A stretch of 64,000 nucleotides of DNA from PCC-9228 sp964477525 (GCA_964477525.1 CAYZHY010000003.1:1-64000); one strand, 5' to 3'; shown: positions 33,425-43,731, counted from the stretch's first letter. A program made the numbers and translations. The notes: generated from the letters alone by a model not told the origin.

Positions 33425-34846
33425 TCAGGGTTGGGGAGATATCGCGTTTTGTTTTTCGGGCGTGGCTGTTACGGGTAGGTCTTCAGCGATCGCCCATGCT
33501 GCCAGCTTACCAGATAGGACAGCGCCTTCCATACTGGCAAGATATTGTTGCATTGTAAAATCCCCAGCTAAATAAAAATTGGCAATGGGCGTTCTCTGAC
33601 TGGGTCGATATTGCTGCCGCCCTGGCGTTGCTTTGTATACCGAACGCGGCGTTTTGACGACGTGATATTTGCGCAACTGGGCGCGGTTTTCCCCTGTAAA
33701 ATGCTGGGGAAACAATTTTTTCAGTTCCTCCATGGTCGCATCGATAATTTCTCGATCGGGCCGGCCAATCCAATCCGCTGCTGGTGCCAAAACCAACTCC
33801 AACATGGACTGGTCTGGGTCGGCGTAGCCGCGACAGGTGTTGCTCATATCAGCGTACACGCTCAACAGGGAGGAACGAGAAAATAACAAATGGTCGATAT
33901 CCGTGAGTTTGCGATCGAACCACAAATGGAGGTTGATGACAGGCACCCCTTGCAGTTCGTCTAGTTTTTGGAAATAGGGGAGGCTGCGCCACTTCGACGG
34001 TAGCAGTAGTTTGAGAGGGTCTACTGGCATGGCCGAAACGTAGGCATCGGCGGTTAGTTCCTCATCTTTAGCGCCATCCAATCCTCGGATCAGAAATCCC
34101 CGAACGGTGCCATCGTCGTTTAATAAAATTTCTTTGAGGGGGGCGCGAAACCGCACTTCTCCACCGCCTTGGGTGATGGCGTCGATCAGCGGTTGGCACA
34201 ATCTTTCTGTGGGCGATCCATCCAAAAAGGCCATTTTGGACCCGTCTTTTTCTTGTAGGAAACGGTTGAGGGCCGTTAGCAAGACGGTGGCGGAGATTTC
34301 ATCCGGTCCAATAAAATTCAGCGCCTTGGACATGGCGATGAAAACTTCCTGGTTGACGCGCGTGGGGATGTTTTGTTTTTGCAGCCACTCCGTCCAGGAA
34401 TAGCGGTCCATTTCTTCTACGTATTTCTGACCCCGCACCATGGCTGGAATCAGCCCCAAGCCAAAGCGAATTTTTTCGGCCCAACGCAACATATCGTTAT
34501 TACGTAAAATGGCTGTAATGCCATTGATGGGGGCAGGTAAGTTGGGAAAATCAAACCGGGAATAGGTTCCTGGTTTTTCTGGTTGGTTGAAGATCATGGT
34601 GTGCTGCTTCCATTGCAGCCGATCTTCAATGCCCAGTTCTTTAAACAGTTGCAGCATGTTGGGATAAGCACCGAAGAAGATATGCAGACCGGTTTCGTAC
34701 CAGTCTCCATCTTCATCTTTGAAAGCTGCTACTTTCCCCCCAACAACGTCGCTACGTTCGATAACAATAGGTATATGCCCGGCATCTGCCAGGTATTTGG
34801 CACAGGCAAGACCTGCCAGACCAGCTCCCGCGATCGCAACTCGCAT
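33425..34846 (-). CDS. crtP: 15-cis-phytoene desaturase (CrtP/PDS type)
   Basis: A 473-residue FAD-dependent, membrane-associated desaturase turning phytoene into zeta-carotene. The N-terminal dinucleotide fold G-A-G-L-A-G-L-A-C-A and the G-G-K-V-A-A-F motif are clear, with E-T-G-L-H-I-F-F-G following. The C-terminal part has the family motif A-G-D-F-T-M-Q-Q-Y-L-A-S-M-E-G-A. Plant-type rather than CrtI-type. Paired with crtB. Confidence 0.96.
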   Translation of the reverse strand: MRVAIAGAGLAGLACAKYLADAGHIPIVIERSDVVGGKVAAFKDEDGDWYETGLHIFFGAYPNMLQLFKELGIEDRLQWKQHTMIFNQPEKPGTYSRFDFPNLPAPINGITAILRNNDMLRWAEKIRFGLGLIPAMVRGQKYVEEMDRYSWTEWLQKQNIPTRVNQEVFIAMSKALNFIGPDEISATVLLTALNRFLQEKDGSKMAFLDGSPTERLCQPLIDAITQGGGEVRFRAPLKEILLNDDGTVRGFLIRGLDGAKDEELTADAYVSAMPVDPLKLLLPSKWRSLPYFQKLDELQGVPVINLHLWFDRKLTDIDHLLFSRSSLLSVYADMSNTCRGYADPDQSMLELVLAPAADWIGRPDREIIDATMEELKKLFPQHFTGENRAQLRKYHVVKTPRSVYKATPGRQQYRPSQRTPIANFYLAGDFTMQQYLASMEGAVLSGKLAAWAIAEDLPVTATPEKQNAISPQP

Positions 34847-34960
34847 GTGAATAGAGAACCCTTATCGTTGTCTGAATGTTGGCTGTTTCTTATTATATTT
34901 TGCAATCTGTTACATTTTGCTGCAATCGGTGAAAAGGAGTTTCGACCAAAACTGCCGTTG

Positions 34961-36517
34961 TTATTCAGAATTGGTTATAGCGGGCAATAAATACTGGGTT
35001 AGGGTAAACGCATCTACTCCCATTTCCGTTCGTTTTTGAGCGGCATATTGTCCGGCCATTGCATGCCACCAAACCGCTGTGGGGACGCACGGCTCTACCG
35101 ATTTGGAACTGGAAATAGCTTGGGCCACCAATCCCCCTAGCAATCCAGTTAATACATCGCCGCTGCCGCCACGTGCCAAGGCTGGCGTACTTTTGGGATT
35201 GACAAAGACTTGAGAGTTGGGGTAAGCGACTACCACTCGGGCCCCTTTGAGGACAATAATGGCTCCTGTGGTTTGAGCTGCTTTTTGAGCAGTTCGAATG
35301 CGATCGCTAGCCAGTTCGGTGGCTAAATCGGGAAACAGGCGTTTAAATTCGCCGGGATGGGGCGTCAAAATGGTTGGTGCTTGTCGCTCGTGCAGCCATT
35401 CATAGGTTCCCAACTGAGCGAGAATGTTCAATCCATCGGCATCGAGGATGAGGGGGCGATCGCTTTTTAAAATTTTTCCTACCAATCCACTGGCCCCTAC
35501 GGTTAACCCCGGTCCTAGGGCAATGGCTTGGTATTTGCCAGCGTCAATGGTTTCCAATAAATCTCGATCGACGGTGACAGCACCGCTTTCCGGATCTTCT
35601 GGGAGACCAGCCACCAACGCTTCCGGAATTTGGTAGCTCAGCCACAGGTGCAGCGATTGGGGGACGGCGACGCTTAACATGCCAATACCGCTGTTGCGTG
35701 CCCCCAAACTAGCTAACATCGGCGCACCGGTATACTGTCGGGAACCGCATACCAGCAGCAAATGCCCCATTTGATACTTGTGGATCGCTTGGGGTCTGGA
35801 TAGGGGCAAATGCATATAACCCAAGTTTGGGGTAAATAACCGTATGGGCGAGGGATTTCCCAAAACCGTTTCAAAACTGGCTTCCGGCAAGCCAATGTCG
35901 ATTAATTCAGCATCTCCCGTGTATTCTAAGGCCCGATCTTGGAAAAAGGCGAATTTCCAAATTCCCAAACAAAAGGTGCGCGCGGCGCGAATGGGTTCTC
36001 CCAGGGGTTCCCCAGTATCGGTGTGCAAACCAGATGGAACATCGATACTAGCAATGGGTTGCGGCCATTGGTTGATTTGAGCGATCGCTTGAGCATAGGG
36101 ATCTCGCACGATTTTGGTCATACCAAAGCCAAACAGACCATCTACCAGCAACTCGCATTCGCGCAACGAGAAAATATCTTCGCATTCTTGAATCCCCAAA
36201 TATTTAGCATATTGGGCGTGGGCGGCTGGCAGATCTTTCAGCTTGTTGCCGGGACGATGGATGCGCACTTGGTAGCCTTGTAAGTGCAGTTCTCGCGCCA
36301 CCACCAAAGCATCGCCCCCGTTATGACCGGGACCGACCAAAACGCCGACCCGGGGATAGACGGCAAGTGGGTACAGGGTTTGGATTCGCTGGGCAACCTT
36401 ACCAGCCGCTTTTTCCATCAAGGCAGCCACCGGCATCCCGGCATCAAAAGCTTGCTGTTCGATCGCCCGTACCTGTTCGGCGGTGGCTACCAGTTGCTGT
36501 AAGAGTTCCGAACGCAT
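34961..36517 (-). CDS. nnrD: Bifunctional NAD(P)H-hydrate epimerase / ADP-dependent dehydratase
   Basis: A 518-residue repair enzyme. The N-terminal YjeF_N domain (about 1-215) epimerises hydrated NAD(P)H and has G-P-G-H-N-G-G-D-A near residue 62 and the D-G-L-F-G-F metal-site region. The C-terminal ribokinase-like domain (about 235-510) dehydrates it, with T-P-H-P-G-E-F and the catalytic G-G-S-G-D-V-L-T-G. Fused form is usual in bacteria (symbols nnr or nnrD/nnrE). It lies 28 bp after the metallo-beta-lactamase-fold gene. Confidence 0.93.
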   Translation of the reverse strand: MRSELLQQLVATAEQVRAIEQQAFDAGMPVAALMEKAAGKVAQRIQTLYPLAVYPRVGVLVGPGHNGGDALVVARELHLQGYQVRIHRPGNKLKDLPAAHAQYAKYLGIQECEDIFSLRECELLVDGLFGFGMTKIVRDPYAQAIAQINQWPQPIASIDVPSGLHTDTGEPLGEPIRAARTFCLGIWKFAFFQDRALEYTGDAELIDIGLPEASFETVLGNPSPIRLFTPNLGYMHLPLSRPQAIHKYQMGHLLLVCGSRQYTGAPMLASLGARNSGIGMLSVAVPQSLHLWLSYQIPEALVAGLPEDPESGAVTVDRDLLETIDAGKYQAIALGPGLTVGASGLVGKILKSDRPLILDADGLNILAQLGTYEWLHERQAPTILTPHPGEFKRLFPDLATELASDRIRTAQKAAQTTGAIIVLKGARVVVAYPNSQVFVNPKSTPALARGGSGDVLTGLLGGLVAQAISSSKSVEPCVPTAVWWHAMAGQYAAQKRTEMGVDAFTLTQYLLPAITNSE

Positions 36518-36545
36518 AGTTGTTGTTGGTTGTGGTTGGCAAAAC

Positions 36546-37400
36546 CTAGATAATGGGCAATCGCAACCCTTCTCTAGCTAGCAAGGCGTTGGGAAAAGCG
36601 TCTTTGGTTTTCGCTTCGATCTCGTCTAAAAACTCATCGGAGTGGGTGGGTTCGTGGTGGAAAATCACCAGTTGTCCCACGTTGGCGGCTTTGGCAAGTT
36701 TGACCGCTTCTTGCCAGGTGGAATGTCCCCAACCAATCCGTGGCGATTTGGGATTGTGGTATTCTTCGTCGGTGTACATGGCGTCGTAAATAAATACATC
36801 CGCATCTTGGGCTAGATGCAAGACGTTTTCATCTAAGCGATCGCTAAAATGTTCGGTATCGGTACAATAAAATACCGATTTTCCCTGCCAGGTTACCCGA
36901 TATCCCATGGCGCCATTGGGATGGTTGAGCGCCCCCGTTTCGATTTCTATACCATCAAAGGTATTTTTCGTACCACAGGGAAATTCATAAAATTTCATAT
37001 CCGCCTGCATAAGGCCGTTTAGGGGCACGGGAGAGTTGGGATGGAGAACGCGGTCGATAAAATGCTGTTCCATGGAAATATTGTCTTTCGGAACAGCACC
37101 GTGGATGTGCAAGCAGTTACCAGTTTGAAAAGCAGGCGTGAAAAAAGGAAATCCTTGAATGTGGTCCCAGTGGTAGTGGGTAAAAAACAAGTATAGTTCC
37201 CGGGCCCCCTGTTTGGCTAAGTGCTTGCCAAGGTTTTGAATTCCCGTTCCCGCATCAAAAATCAAACACTTACCGGCTACCTGCATTTGAATGCAGGAAG
37301 TATTGCCACCGTAACGAACGGTTTCCTTGCCAGGAACAGGAACGCTGCCGCGAACCCCCCAAAATTGAACGAAAAAGCGGCGATCGTAAGAAGTTTCCAT
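36546..37400 (-). CDS. Metallo-beta-lactamase-fold hydrolase
   Basis: A 284-residue cytoplasmic enzyme. The zinc-binding motif is H75-Y-H77-W-D79-H80, with the upstream G-V-R-G-S-x-P-V and R-Y-G-G-N-T-S typical of the PhnP/RNase Z-like branch, then D-T-E-H for the bridging Asp and a late F-H-H-E-P. Substrate is probably a phosphodiester, but RNA versus small molecule cannot be decided. It lacks the extra arm expected of a tRNA-processing RNase Z. First gene of a leftward pair with the NAD(P)HX repair enzyme. Confidence 0.82.
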   Translation of the reverse strand: METSYDRRFFVQFWGVRGSVPVPGKETVRYGGNTSCIQMQVAGKCLIFDAGTGIQNLGKHLAKQGARELYLFFTHYHWDHIQGFPFFTPAFQTGNCLHIHGAVPKDNISMEQHFIDRVLHPNSPVPLNGLMQADMKFYEFPCGTKNTFDGIEIETGALNHPNGAMGYRVTWQGKSVFYCTDTEHFSDRLDENVLHLAQDADVFIYDAMYTDEEYHNPKSPRIGWGHSTWQEAVKLAKAANVGQLVIFHHEPTHSDEFLDEIEAKTKDAFPNALLAREGLRLPII

Positions 37401-37701
37401 AGGTAGTATCTACTGGACACAGGGCAACAGGCTAAATGGTGCCAACAAGGAAAATAATGCCAGTTTCCATGTTATCCCAATCGTTAGCAATACAAGGAAA
37501 TGGCGTATCGCTGACACCAAATACCTTTACAAAAAATTTATAAAATGTTCAATTTTTTTCGATTTGGGAGATTCTTTCATGGTAGCAATTCCCAAGTCCC
37601 TTGAACGTTCGCCAACCTGCGGGGAATTGCAAATTGGGGCCATAATGTTGGCAAATAGATAAGAATTTTCTTAACAAACTGCCAGCATCGATAACTCAAC
37701 T
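37401..37701. other. Intergenic region with no recognised element
   Basis: 301 bp between aroC (leftward, ending 37702) and the metallo-beta-lactamase-fold gene. No hairpin terminator, small gene or repeat stands out; it should contain the promoter of the latter. Confidence 0.5.
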
Positions 37702-38799
37702 TCAAGCACGTTCGGGAAACTGGCACTGAGCTTGTTGGCGGAGCAAGTGATCGCACAATACCAACGCTACCATCGCTTCAACCATAGGTACAGCCCTGGG
37801 CAAAACGCAAGGATCGTGACGGCCGCGCGCCGCTAGCGTGGTTTCTTCGCCAGTCGCGGTCACGGTTTGTTGTTCCTTGCGAATGGTGGCTGTGGGTTTG
37901 AAAGCAGCCCGCAGTATGATAGATTCGCCGTTGCTAATTCCGCCTTGAATGCCGCCAGAACGGTTGGTACGGGTGCGAATATTGCCTGCTTCGTCCGTAT
38001 AAAATTCGTCGTTGTGTTGGCTGCCGGTGAGGGTGGTACCAGCAAAACCAGAACCAATTTCAAAACCTTTGCTGGCTGGTAGGGACATAATGCCTTTGGC
38101 AAGGTCGGCTTCTAGTTTGTCAAAAACTGGAGATCCCAAGCCTTTGGGAATGTTACGCGCTACGCATTCCACCACGCCACCGAGGGAATCTCCCTGACGG
38201 CGGGTTTGGTCGATGAGGTCCACCATTTTTTGAGCGCATTCGGCATCGGGGCAGCGGACTATATTGCTTTCTACTTGGTCTTGGGTAACGCGATCGCTTT
38301 CTACGGTAGCTTCCAAATGCTGAATTCTTTTGACATAACCAACAATATCTACATCGGCGACTTGCCGCAAAATTTTCTTCGCGATCGCACCAGCCGCTAC
38401 CCGACCGATGGTTTCTCTTGCCGAAGAGCGACCGCCCCCCGCCCAATTGCGAATGCCATATTTTGCATCGTAGGTAGCATCCGCATGGGAAGGACGGTAT
38501 TTTTCCGCCATTTCCTGGTAATCCACCGGACGCGCATCCTTATTTCGTACCAAAATGCTTATCGGCGTTCCCAAGGTTTTTCCTTGAAACACGCCTGAGA
38601 GAATTTCGCAAGTATCCGTTTCCCGACGCGGTGTTGTAATTTTACTTTGTCCCGGTCGCCGGCGGTCCAGTTCTTTTTGTATATCCTCTTCACAAATAGA
38701 AATTCGTGGCGGGCATCCGTCTAAAACGACACCAACACCGCCACCGTGGGATTCTCCAAACGTTGTAATCCGAAATAAATGCCCAAATGTATTGCTCAT
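37702..38799 (-). CDS. aroC: Chorismate synthase
   Basis: A 365-residue FMN-dependent enzyme making chorismate from EPSP. Family signatures: G-E-S-H-G near residue 16, D-R-R-R-P-G-Q, G-R-S-S-A-R-E-T near residue 123, and the late R-x-D-P-C-V (here R-H-D-P-C). Length and motifs are complete. Alone on its strand; the substrate comes from aroA at 22029. Confidence 0.97.
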   Translation of the reverse strand: MSNTFGHLFRITTFGESHGGGVGVVLDGCPPRISICEEDIQKELDRRRPGQSKITTPRRETDTCEILSGVFQGKTLGTPISILVRNKDARPVDYQEMAEKYRPSHADATYDAKYGIRNWAGGGRSSARETIGRVAAGAIAKKILRQVADVDIVGYVKRIQHLEATVESDRVTQDQVESNIVRCPDAECAQKMVDLIDQTRRQGDSLGGVVECVARNIPKGLGSPVFDKLEADLAKGIMSLPASKGFEIGSGFAGTTLTGSQHNDEFYTDEAGNIRTRTNRSGGIQGGISNGESIILRAAFKPTATIRKEQQTVTATGEETTLAARGRHDPCVLPRAVPMVEAMVALVLCDHLLRQQAQCQFPERA

Positions 38800-39030
38800 A
38801 AAGCCTGTCCGTCAAGCACAAATCTAGAAAGCTTTCGTATTTTAACAGCCACCGGCGTTGTTTGCTTTGCGGGCAATTAGGTGGTTGGGTATGGCGCTTG
38901 GGGCACTGACAAGGCAACACCTTTATATTGACTCAGTTGAGGTTAATCATGGAAACGGCAAAATGGAATTTCTAGGCTTTGGTGTTGTTAACTTTAAAGG
39001 AATGTAATAATTTTTTTGTTGCTAAATTTC

Positions 39031-40935
39031 TTAAAACCGATCGCCCGATCGCTTTCCTGCCACTTGTTGAATGGATTGATTGAGAGATTCTGACGTATCT
39101 GCCTGGGTAGATGTGGTTTCGGCAATCTCTCCCACCAAATGACGCACCTGTTCCATAAGTTTTGTAACTTGAGTTAGTTGCTGGCGGCTTTGATGAACCA
39201 CAGAGGTAACCGTATCCACTTCTTTCGTTCCTGACTCCACAGCTTGAACCACCCCTTGAATTTCCTGTTGGATCGAATCCACCAATTGATTGATTTCAGA
39301 AGTGGCATTCGCCGATTGTTGGGCTAAGGTGCGAATTTCTTTGGCTACCACACTAAATCCTTTTCCGTAAGTTCCGGCTCTGGTAGCTTCAATGCTGGCA
39401 TTGAGGGCTAGCAAATTGGTTTGGTTGCTAAATTCTTCAATTAAATTAACGACCTTGGAAATTTTTTGGGAAGTATCGGTAAGCGAAGAAGCACGTTCTT
39501 GCGTGGATTCGACAGCATGGCGCATGGTTTCGATACCAGTAACCGTACGTTCCATGGAGGTGTCTGCCGTCTGTACGGTTTGGTTTGCTCGATCGACTTG
39601 TTCTTCCGCATTTTGGGTATTTTGAGCCACTTGCTGAATGGAAGCAATTAAATTTTGAATTTCAGAAAGCAGGTGCATGGTTTGCTGGCGTACTCTTTCT
39701 TTTTCATCCATTAAATTTTGTAGCTGTTCTACCATTTCGTTGAAACAGGTGGCGACGTGAATCGTTTCCACCGAACCTTTTGGGGTGGCGCGTACTTCTA
39801 AGTTACCGTTAGCGAGTTGTTGGGAAGCGTTGGCTAAATCTTGCAAAGGGGAAGAAACTTCCCAAGCCAGCTTGCGAATGCGCCAGCTCAACCAAACGAT
39901 TAGCACAAAAACTAAAATCAGAATTTCTCCAGTTAAAGTAAGTGCTAGGGAAATGACTTCTATTTGGTCGACAAAAGCCATGGCGACCCACTCAGTTTCT
40001 GGTATGGTTGCGATCGCATATTGTCTGCCTTGCCAAGCAAAAGTACGAACTGGCGATTGAGTCTCTTCTGCAATTGTGCTATCCCGTTGCATAGAAGCAT
40101 AAACAGATTGGATGCGTTGCAGTACTTGAGAGTTAAGAACCTCGCTTGACGGTTCCGTTTGCTCTTTGCTCAGGGTATAAACCACTCTACCGGAGGAAGG
40201 AGCCACAACTTGGATTTTTTCGGAATTGACCAATTGCAAGCGTTTTTTCTTTAATTCTTCTTGAATTTGTTGGAAATTGCCTGTAGCGAAAATCCCTTTA
40301 ATAACGCCGAGAATTTTTCCTGTTTGCGGGTCTTGAATCCTACGTACCAAAGAAATGCTAAAGGTATTTGCCGATTCGTCAAAGACGGGTTCTCCAATCC
40401 AACTGCCTTGTGCTTTTCCCTGTTGCCACCATCGTTCGTCCCGCTGTACGAAATCGGAAGGTCTTTGCGAGTAGGCGAGGTTCAAACCGTAAGCTTCTGT
40501 AAAAAACAGTTCTTCAAAATTGCCAATTCGCGCCATTCTCCGCAAATAATCGTTGGTTGGCTGGCTGGGAGTCAGGAGTTTGTTGCTAGCAAAACGTTGT
40601 TCGAGTTCTGCAAGGGAAAGATCTGTTAGGTTTTCTTGTTCGGCGGTTTGCGAGCCGGCTCGGGCAAAATCGATTACTGTAGGATTGGTAGCTATACTGG
40701 AAATGAGGCGATCGCCCATTTGGATGCGCTGGCGGGTAAAATCTGTTAGAATTAACAGCTGACTTTTTAACCGTTGTTTGGCGGTTTTGGTGGAACTCTG
40801 GGCCAAATAAACGATCGCGATCGCGCTAACGAGCAGCAAAGGTACTAAAACAGACCACAACAGATTCCGCAATAATTTGTCTTTTAGAGGCTTAGCGCCC
40901 ATCCAACGGTGGTGGTTTTTAGGTGAGGAGGTCAT
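39031..40935 (-). CDS. Methyl-accepting chemotaxis protein
   Basis: A 634-residue transmembrane receptor. TM1 at about 26-47, an outer sensor region of Cache type (about 50-325), TM2 at about 326-350, a HAMP domain, then the cytoplasmic signalling coiled coil. Its hairpin tip contains N-Q-T-N-L-L-A-L-N-A-S-I-E-A near residue 500, where CheA/CheW bind. The ligand is unknown. The C-terminus is short after the coil, with no CheB/CheR docking pentapeptide. No che genes are in the window, so it presumably works with a pil/tax cluster elsewhere (phototaxis or pilus motility). Confidence 0.9.
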   Translation of the reverse strand: MTSSPKNHHRWMGAKPLKDKLLRNLLWSVLVPLLLVSAIAIVYLAQSSTKTAKQRLKSQLLILTDFTRQRIQMGDRLISSIATNPTVIDFARAGSQTAEQENLTDLSLAELEQRFASNKLLTPSQPTNDYLRRMARIGNFEELFFTEAYGLNLAYSQRPSDFVQRDERWWQQGKAQGSWIGEPVFDESANTFSISLVRRIQDPQTGKILGVIKGIFATGNFQQIQEELKKKRLQLVNSEKIQVVAPSSGRVVYTLSKEQTEPSSEVLNSQVLQRIQSVYASMQRDSTIAEETQSPVRTFAWQGRQYAIATIPETEWVAMAFVDQIEVISLALTLTGEILILVFVLIVWLSWRIRKLAWEVSSPLQDLANASQQLANGNLEVRATPKGSVETIHVATCFNEMVEQLQNLMDEKERVRQQTMHLLSEIQNLIASIQQVAQNTQNAEEQVDRANQTVQTADTSMERTVTGIETMRHAVESTQERASSLTDTSQKISKVVNLIEEFSNQTNLLALNASIEATRAGTYGKGFSVVAKEIRTLAQQSANATSEINQLVDSIQQEIQGVVQAVESGTKEVDTVTSVVHQSRQQLTQVTKLMEQVRHLVGEIAETTSTQADTSESLNQSIQQVAGKRSGDRF

Positions 40936-41079
40936 ACAAAGAACAGCTAGCGAATGGTTATCTAGACAATAACAAAAGGGAAAACCTTCTGAAATCTATC
41001 TTGTGTCCAGTGCTTCAATCTCCACCTACCTTCGATAGCAATTTTTTAGATCCATGAGGTTGACGAACAGTTGCACTTG

Positions 41080-41988
41080 TTAGTTGCTTTGCGCAATAGC
41101 ACCTCGCGGATCGATGCCTAGAACTTTGACTTCGGCGTTGACATTGTGTTGTTGCCAGGCTGAGGTCATGGCAACGGCTACATCGGCGGAGTAGTTGGGG
41201 GCTGACAACGCAAGTAAAGTGGGTCCGGCACCGCTAATGGCTAAACCATAGGCACCAGAAGCGATCGCAGCCTCTCGTACGTCCTCATAACCGGGAATCA
41301 GGGATTGTCGATAGGGTTGGTGCAGGCGATCGCACATTCCCAACGATAGCCAGCTCGTGTTGGCTGTTTCCAAACCGCGAATCAGTATTCCCAAACGAGA
41401 AGTATTAAAAATAGCATCTTCACGGCTATACTGGCTGGGCAAAACCTCACGTGCTGCTTTTGTTGAAACCTCAAAGTTAGGAATCGCCAACACAGGAACA
41501 ATTTGCGGGTGCCACCTGACATCGCAGACATCCCAGTCTTCGCCACTACCAGCTACCAAACGACAGCCTCCCAGCAAAGCCGGAACCACGTTGTCGGGAT
41601 GCCCTTCAATTGCGATCGCTAGTTGCATAAGTTCTGATGTAGACAGGGGTTGACCGGCCAGTTCGTTGGCTCCCATCAAACCACCCACAATGGCGGTTGC
41701 AGAACTTCCCAATCCCCTCGATAACGGAAAACCCAGCTGGATGTCTAGGCGAATTGTCGGAGGGGTTTGCTGCAAGCGATCGTAGAATTTTATAAAGGCT
41801 TGGTACGCTAAGTTTTCTTCGGTGGCGTTGACTTTTTCCGCTTCGATGCCAGTGACGGATATCTCGACGTTGCCCCGATCGATTGCAGAAAAAGTAAATT
41901 GATTGTTCGGGGTTAAAGCAGCTCCCAAACAATCAAAACCGGGTCCAATATTGGCGGTTGTGGCAGGAACGGTAATGGTTGTACTCAT
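41080..41988 (-). CDS. thrB: Homoserine kinase
   Basis: A 302-residue GHMP kinase phosphorylating homoserine for threonine. Start at the ATG 41988, giving V-P-A-T-T-A-N-I-G-P-G-F-D near residue 6; the frame is open 50 codons further upstream with no family similarity. ATP loop G-L-G-S-S-A-T-A and the E-G-H-P-D-N region are intact. A 7-bp hairpin CAACGAA/TTCGTTG lies 24-46 bases ahead of the ATG (42012-42034). Confidence 0.95.
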   Translation of the reverse strand: MSTTITVPATTANIGPGFDCLGAALTPNNQFTFSAIDRGNVEISVTGIEAEKVNATEENLAYQAFIKFYDRLQQTPPTIRLDIQLGFPLSRGLGSSATAIVGGLMGANELAGQPLSTSELMQLAIAIEGHPDNVVPALLGGCRLVAGSGEDWDVCDVRWHPQIVPVLAIPNFEVSTKAAREVLPSQYSREDAIFNTSRLGILIRGLETANTSWLSLGMCDRLHQPYRQSLIPGYEDVREAAIASGAYGLAISGAGPTLLALSAPNYSADVAVAMTSAWQQHNVNAEVKVLGIDPRGAIAQSN

Positions 41989-42546
41989 GCGCGTGCGTTT
42001 TTGATGTCTGACAACGAACTGAAATTTTTCGTTGGGTGCGTTTGTCGGTCTAGCTGGCACCTGAGGGCACCATAACTTAACTACCCATCTTATCAAAAGG
42101 TTGCCACCGAAGTGCGATCGCAAAGGATTCTTTGCCATTCACTAGCAAATATTTTCATTCTTTTTATAGCAATTTCCCATTCCATATGAAGATGAAAAGT
42201 TTATGCATATAGAAAAATAAGAGAAAATAGCTGTTTTTCTTTTCTGCAAAATATCCGTTATGTTGTATAAAAACGCTATAGAAATTGACAAAATCATCGA
42301 ACAGTTGTCGAACAACAAACAATTGAATCAATGTGGTTGGCAAAGAGCAAAAATTTTTCTGACCATCCAAAACCGGGATAATGGTTTTATCTGGATAGCC
42401 ATGCGCTCAAACATGAAAGCTTGCCCAAAATAAAATTGTTCTTGTTGGTTTATTTGTCAATTTGTCCTTGGAAGTAACTGGTTGGTTTGTGTGTTCCTTA
42501 TGTTCCCTTCAACAATTGCAGGACAACCCTTCAGCCACTGTCAAGG
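41989..42546. other. Leader and intergenic region between thrB and pdxA
   Basis: 558 bp. It contains the thrB leader, a candidate 57-codon gene on the other strand (42260-42433, listed separately) and AT-rich DNA. No terminator for pdxA is obvious. Confidence 0.5.
42260..42433 (+). CDS. Candidate small protein (57 residues)
   Basis: ATG at 42260, TAA at 42431-42433. The peptide reads like a real protein: a charged helix (A-I-E-I-D-K-I-I-E-Q-L) followed by C-G-W-Q-R-A-K-I-F-L and a hydrophobic G-F-I-W-I-A-M. There is no clear Shine-Dalgarno sequence and no known family, so it may be a chance frame in AT-rich DNA. Confidence 0.3.
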   Translation: MLYKNAIEIDKIIEQLSNNKQLNQCGWQRAKIFLTIQNRDNGFIWIAMRSNMKACPK

Positions 42547-43650
42547 CTATCTTTGTGCTTCCAATTTCACTGCGTCCTTTTTCAGTTGTCGTTGTTGGAC
42601 AAAATAAGCAGCCCAGGAAATAGCCGCTTTCATACTTGTGGCATCGGCCATTCCTTGGCCAACAATATCGAAAGCCGTTCCGTGGTCGGGGGAAGTACGA
42701 ACAAAAGGCAAACCCACCGTTGTATTGACAGCACGATCGAAAGCCATTAGCTTCACTGGAATCAATCCTTGGTCGTGATACAAAGCTAGATATGCATCGG
42801 CAGGATTTTCTTGGGTTTGACCGTACCACGCCCACCCTGGTTTCACCCACATGGTATCCGGCGGTATGGGTCCCAACAACTCAATTTGGGAATATTGCTG
42901 CTTTTTTTCCTGCAACCAAGAAACCATCCAGTCTTTTTCTTCGGTACCTAACTGACCGTTTTCGCCGCTGTGGGGATTTAACCCTGCGATCGCAATTCGG
43001 GCATGGTTCGTGGCAAAATCCTGTTGCAAGCAGGTAACCAACAAATCAAGTTTGGTTGACAGTAAGGAAGGGGTCAGCGTCGTTGGAACTTGGTTCAGGG
43101 GAATATGGGTGGTGGCCAGCAACGTTCGCAAAATCCAACCGCTATGGGGAGATTGGGCCACAAATAGCATGCCAAATTTTTCCACACCAGCCATGCTTGC
43201 CAAAAGTTCCGTTTGCCCGGGATAAAAATGTCCGGCAGCTTTCCAAGCAGATTTGGCAATGGGGGCCGTGACAATTCCGTGAGAGCGACCGGCTAGGGTT
43301 TCGCGAACTGCTGTTTGCAAATAAACAAAACTCGCCGCGCCGCTGGCAGCATTGCCCACCCCTGGTTGGATATTTTGGTTGGTTTCTGGTGGAAGTTCCG
43401 GTTCCAGAATTTCTACGCTATCGGGATGTAAAAGGGGTTGTGCGGTTTGACGCTGCAATTGCTGGTGCGATCGCCACAAAACCTCGCGCGATCCCACCAA
43501 GACTACTCGGCAGCCATGGGTCACCTCGGGATCGGCCAGAGCTTTGAGAACAACTTCAGGACCAATCCCGGCGGGGTCGCCGATAGGAATAGCCAAACGC
43601 AGTTGGGACGCTGTAGAAGGAGAAGTTTGGGTTGGTGTCGTCAAATTCAA
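42547..43650 (-). CDS. pdxA: 4-hydroxythreonine-4-phosphate dehydrogenase
   Basis: A 367-residue NAD-dependent enzyme of pyridoxal phosphate synthesis (deoxyxylulose-dependent route). Motifs: I-P-I-G-D-P-A-G-I-G-P-E near residue 21, the metal His region G-H-F-Y-P-G-Q-T-E, G-L-N-P-H-S-G-E, and C-terminal D-H-G-T-A-F-D-I. The only start covering the conserved N-terminus is a TTG at 43650 (or nearby), with no ATG in frame before the P-I-G-D motif. Divergent from petM across 81 bp. This deoxyxylulose route is less usual in cyanobacteria for the full pathway, although pdxA is common. Confidence 0.9.
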   Translation of the reverse strand: MNLTTPTQTSPSTASQLRLAIPIGDPAGIGPEVVLKALADPEVTHGCRVVLVGSREVLWRSHQQLQRQTAQPLLHPDSVEILEPELPPETNQNIQPGVGNAASGAASFVYLQTAVRETLAGRSHGIVTAPIAKSAWKAAGHFYPGQTELLASMAGVEKFGMLFVAQSPHSGWILRTLLATTHIPLNQVPTTLTPSLLSTKLDLLVTCLQQDFATNHARIAIAGLNPHSGENGQLGTEEKDWMVSWLQEKKQQYSQIELLGPIPPDTMWVKPGWAWYGQTQENPADAYLALYHDQGLIPVKLMAFDRAVNTTVGLPFVRTSPDHGTAFDIVGQGMADATSMKAAISWAAYFVQQRQLKKDAVKLEAQR

Positions 43651-43731
43651 TGCCGATTCTTTTTTCGTGGGCTTAATTTGTGATAATACATTAAGAAGTC
43701 GTCAACTGTTCTGCAAAGGAGAACCGATTTT

